In this document: positions 5,155 to 6,012 of the stretch, in pieces
Position numbering within the stretch: the first letter of the stretch is position 1
Layout: each line of letters opens with the position of its first letter
NCBI GenBank assembly: GCA_030617085.1
Contig: JAUWWB010000072.1
Span: 1 to 6,012 of the forward strand
DNA from: Candidatus Omnitrophota bacterium
Lineage (GTDB): Bacteria > Omnitrophota > Gorgyraeia > Tantalellales > Tantalellaceae
DNA: 6,012 nt
Direction: 5' to 3'
Notes under the pieces: generated by a model
Told to the model about the DNA's origin: nothing
The model's input: the letters and a program-made list of their open reading frames with translations, nothing else
Database searches by the model: none
Program-made: the position numbers and the translations under genes

Positions 5155-5161
5155 AAGGAGG
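5155..5161 (+). promoter_or_regulatory. Strong ribosome binding site of the membrane protein gene
   Basis: AAGGAGG, the full anti-Shine-Dalgarno complement, lies 5 nt before ATG 5167. This and the promoter position rule against the in-frame GTG at 5104, which would fall at the transcription start. Confidence 0.85.
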
Positions 5162-5166
5162 TATGC

Positions 5167-5970
5167 ATGAGTATTTTTGAAGCTGTCAAGAAGGGTTTCA
5201 CCCAGGCCGCGAAGCTCATGAACGTGGTTCTGGTATTTTTTGTCTTCAACGCGGCGATAGGCCTTATCAGCATTCCTCTGGCCGATCCGGCCAGGGCGGG
5301 AAATCCCGGGGTTATCGCGGTGTCGCTCATCTCGAGTGTCCTGTTCTTTCTGATATTCATATTCCTGCAGGCCGGGGCGCTGGGCATGGTGAAGGACCAG
5401 ATAAAGACCGCGACGGCCAGCATGGCACACTTTATCACTTACGGCAAGAAATTCTATTTAAGGATATTGGGGCTCCTCCTCCTGTACGTCCTTGTCGCGA
5501 TAGGCGTTGTTTTGCTGCTTAGCCTGGTAACCGCGGGGCTGCTGCTGCTGGGCGATAACATCATGACCAGAAGCATAGGCGCCACCATCGTCACGGTCGC
5601 GGCGGTGTGCATTATCACCCTGCTGGTCTATCCGATATATGTCATCGTTGTTGTGGAGGATGGCATAGGCGTCTTCGCCGCTCTCAAGAAGGGGGTCGCA
5701 ACGGCAAGGTCCAATTTCTGGAGGACCCTCGGTCTTTTCATGTCGGTGATCCTCATAAGCTTGCTGATCTCGCTGGTCATCGGATTCATTCTGGGGCTGG
5801 CGACGATACCGCTCGGCGCCAACGTGAGCCAGATCCTGATGGCGATCGTGAACGCGGCCGTCCAGTCCTTCATAGCCGTTGTGATGATGGTAGCTTTCAT
5901 GAGCTTCTACATGTCCCTCACCGTCTCGAAGGGCCCTAAAGAAAGCATACCGACCCCCGGAGAGATCTGA
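5167..5970 (+). CDS. Six-helix integral membrane protein of unknown function
   Basis: 267 aa from the ATG at 5167. I cannot assign a function. It has no cleavable signal peptide. About six hydrophobic segments are visible, near residues 18-36, 49-75, 98-128, 136-163, 188-212 and 223-251, with short loops and a polar tail (SKGPKESIPTPGEI). The architecture looks like three repeats, each a basic amphipathic stretch followed by two membrane helices: FEAVKKGFTQAAK (4-16), FITYGKKFYLR (89-99) and FAALKKGVATARS (170-182). The first and third are clearly alike (F-x-A-x-KKG). This pattern fits the loosely defined bacterial DUF975/YciC-like membrane families, named from general appearance only. No catalytic or transport signature is evident. 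It has its own strong promoter, a possible operator and a strong ribosome binding site, suggesting regulated expression separate from dnaX-recR. Confidence 0.8.
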   Translation: MSIFEAVKKGFTQAAKLMNVVLVFFVFNAAIGLISIPLADPARAGNPGVIAVSLISSVLFFLIFIFLQAGALGMVKDQIKTATASMAHFITYGKKFYLRILGLLLLYVLVAIGVVLLLSLVTAGLLLLGDNIMTRSIGATIVTVAAVCIITLLVYPIYVIVVVEDGIGVFAALKKGVATARSNFWRTLGLFMSVILISLLISLVIGFILGLATIPLGANVSQILMAIVNAAVQSFIAVVMMVAFMSFYMSLTVSKGPKESIPTPGEI

Positions 5971-5993
5971 TCGGGATCGGGTCTGATGGTTTA

Positions 5994-6012
5994 TGGTGGA
6001 TGGTGGATGGTC
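5994..6012. repeat. Heptanucleotide tandem repeat (TGGTGGA)n, cut by window end
   Basis: TGGTGGA at 5994-6000 and 6001-6007, then TGGTC. Two full units are visible, with GATGGTTTATGG just before. It lies 23 bp past the membrane protein stop. It has the same 7-bp period as the AGTTCGG repeat but a different sequence. The array may continue or end beyond the window. Confidence 0.55.

Noticed and set aside
5104..5166. A 21-residue extension of the membrane protein from GTG 5104
   Set aside because: This GTG falls at the predicted transcription start and has no ribosome binding site, whereas ATG 5167 follows AAGGAGG.
5952..5983. Terminator after the membrane protein (GACCC/GGGTC)
   Set aside because: Only a 5-bp stem with a 22-nt loop starting inside the gene, and no T-run.

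Overview
This is an ordinary bacterial chromosomal segment with five genes, all on the + strand: a ROK-family glucokinase, a GT4-type glycosyltransferase, dnaX, recR and a small six-helix membrane protein. I found no phage, conjugation, CRISPR, toxin-antitoxin or biosynthetic cluster genes, and no new multi-gene system. The unusual material is in the non-coding gaps, which hold several families of short dispersed or tandem repeats next to good core promoters.

Organism: the genes are GC-rich, yet they use AGG for Arg and ATA for Ile often, and the leaders in front of two genes are sharply AT-rich. This, together with repeats such as GATTGCTTCG...GCAATGACG and GGGGCAGGCCCCTGTGCCTGCCC, suggests an uncultured Gram-negative bacterium, possibly Omnitrophota or a similar subsurface candidate phylum. 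That placement rests on recalled resemblance and is low confidence.

Layout: 1-83 is a repeat-bearing leader with (AGTTCGG)4, an inverted copy of that unit, and a small hairpin over the ribosome binding site. 84-1052 is the glucokinase, starting at TTG. 1053-1254 carries a large imperfect inverted repeat and then an AT-rich leader. 1255-2574 is the glycosyltransferase, whose stop codon lies inside another heptad repeat. 2575-2805 holds two dispersed repeats (one shaped like an intrinsic terminator), a further inverted repeat, and a good sigma70 promoter. 2806-4455 dnaX and 4452-5054 recR form a translationally coupled pair with a GTGA overlap and no ybaB between them. 5055-5166 contains a near-consensus promoter and a dyad at the predicted transcription start. 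5167-5970 is the membrane protein, and 5971-6012 ends in another 7-bp tandem repeat.

Functionally, dnaX (clamp-loader subunit) and recR (recombinational repair mediator) are the classic replication/repair pair. Glucokinase makes glucose-6-phosphate, and the glycosyltransferase probably consumes an activated sugar, so the two may share carbohydrate metabolism. However, they are separated by a repeat block and are not clearly one operon. The membrane protein has its own promoter and no evident link to its neighbours.
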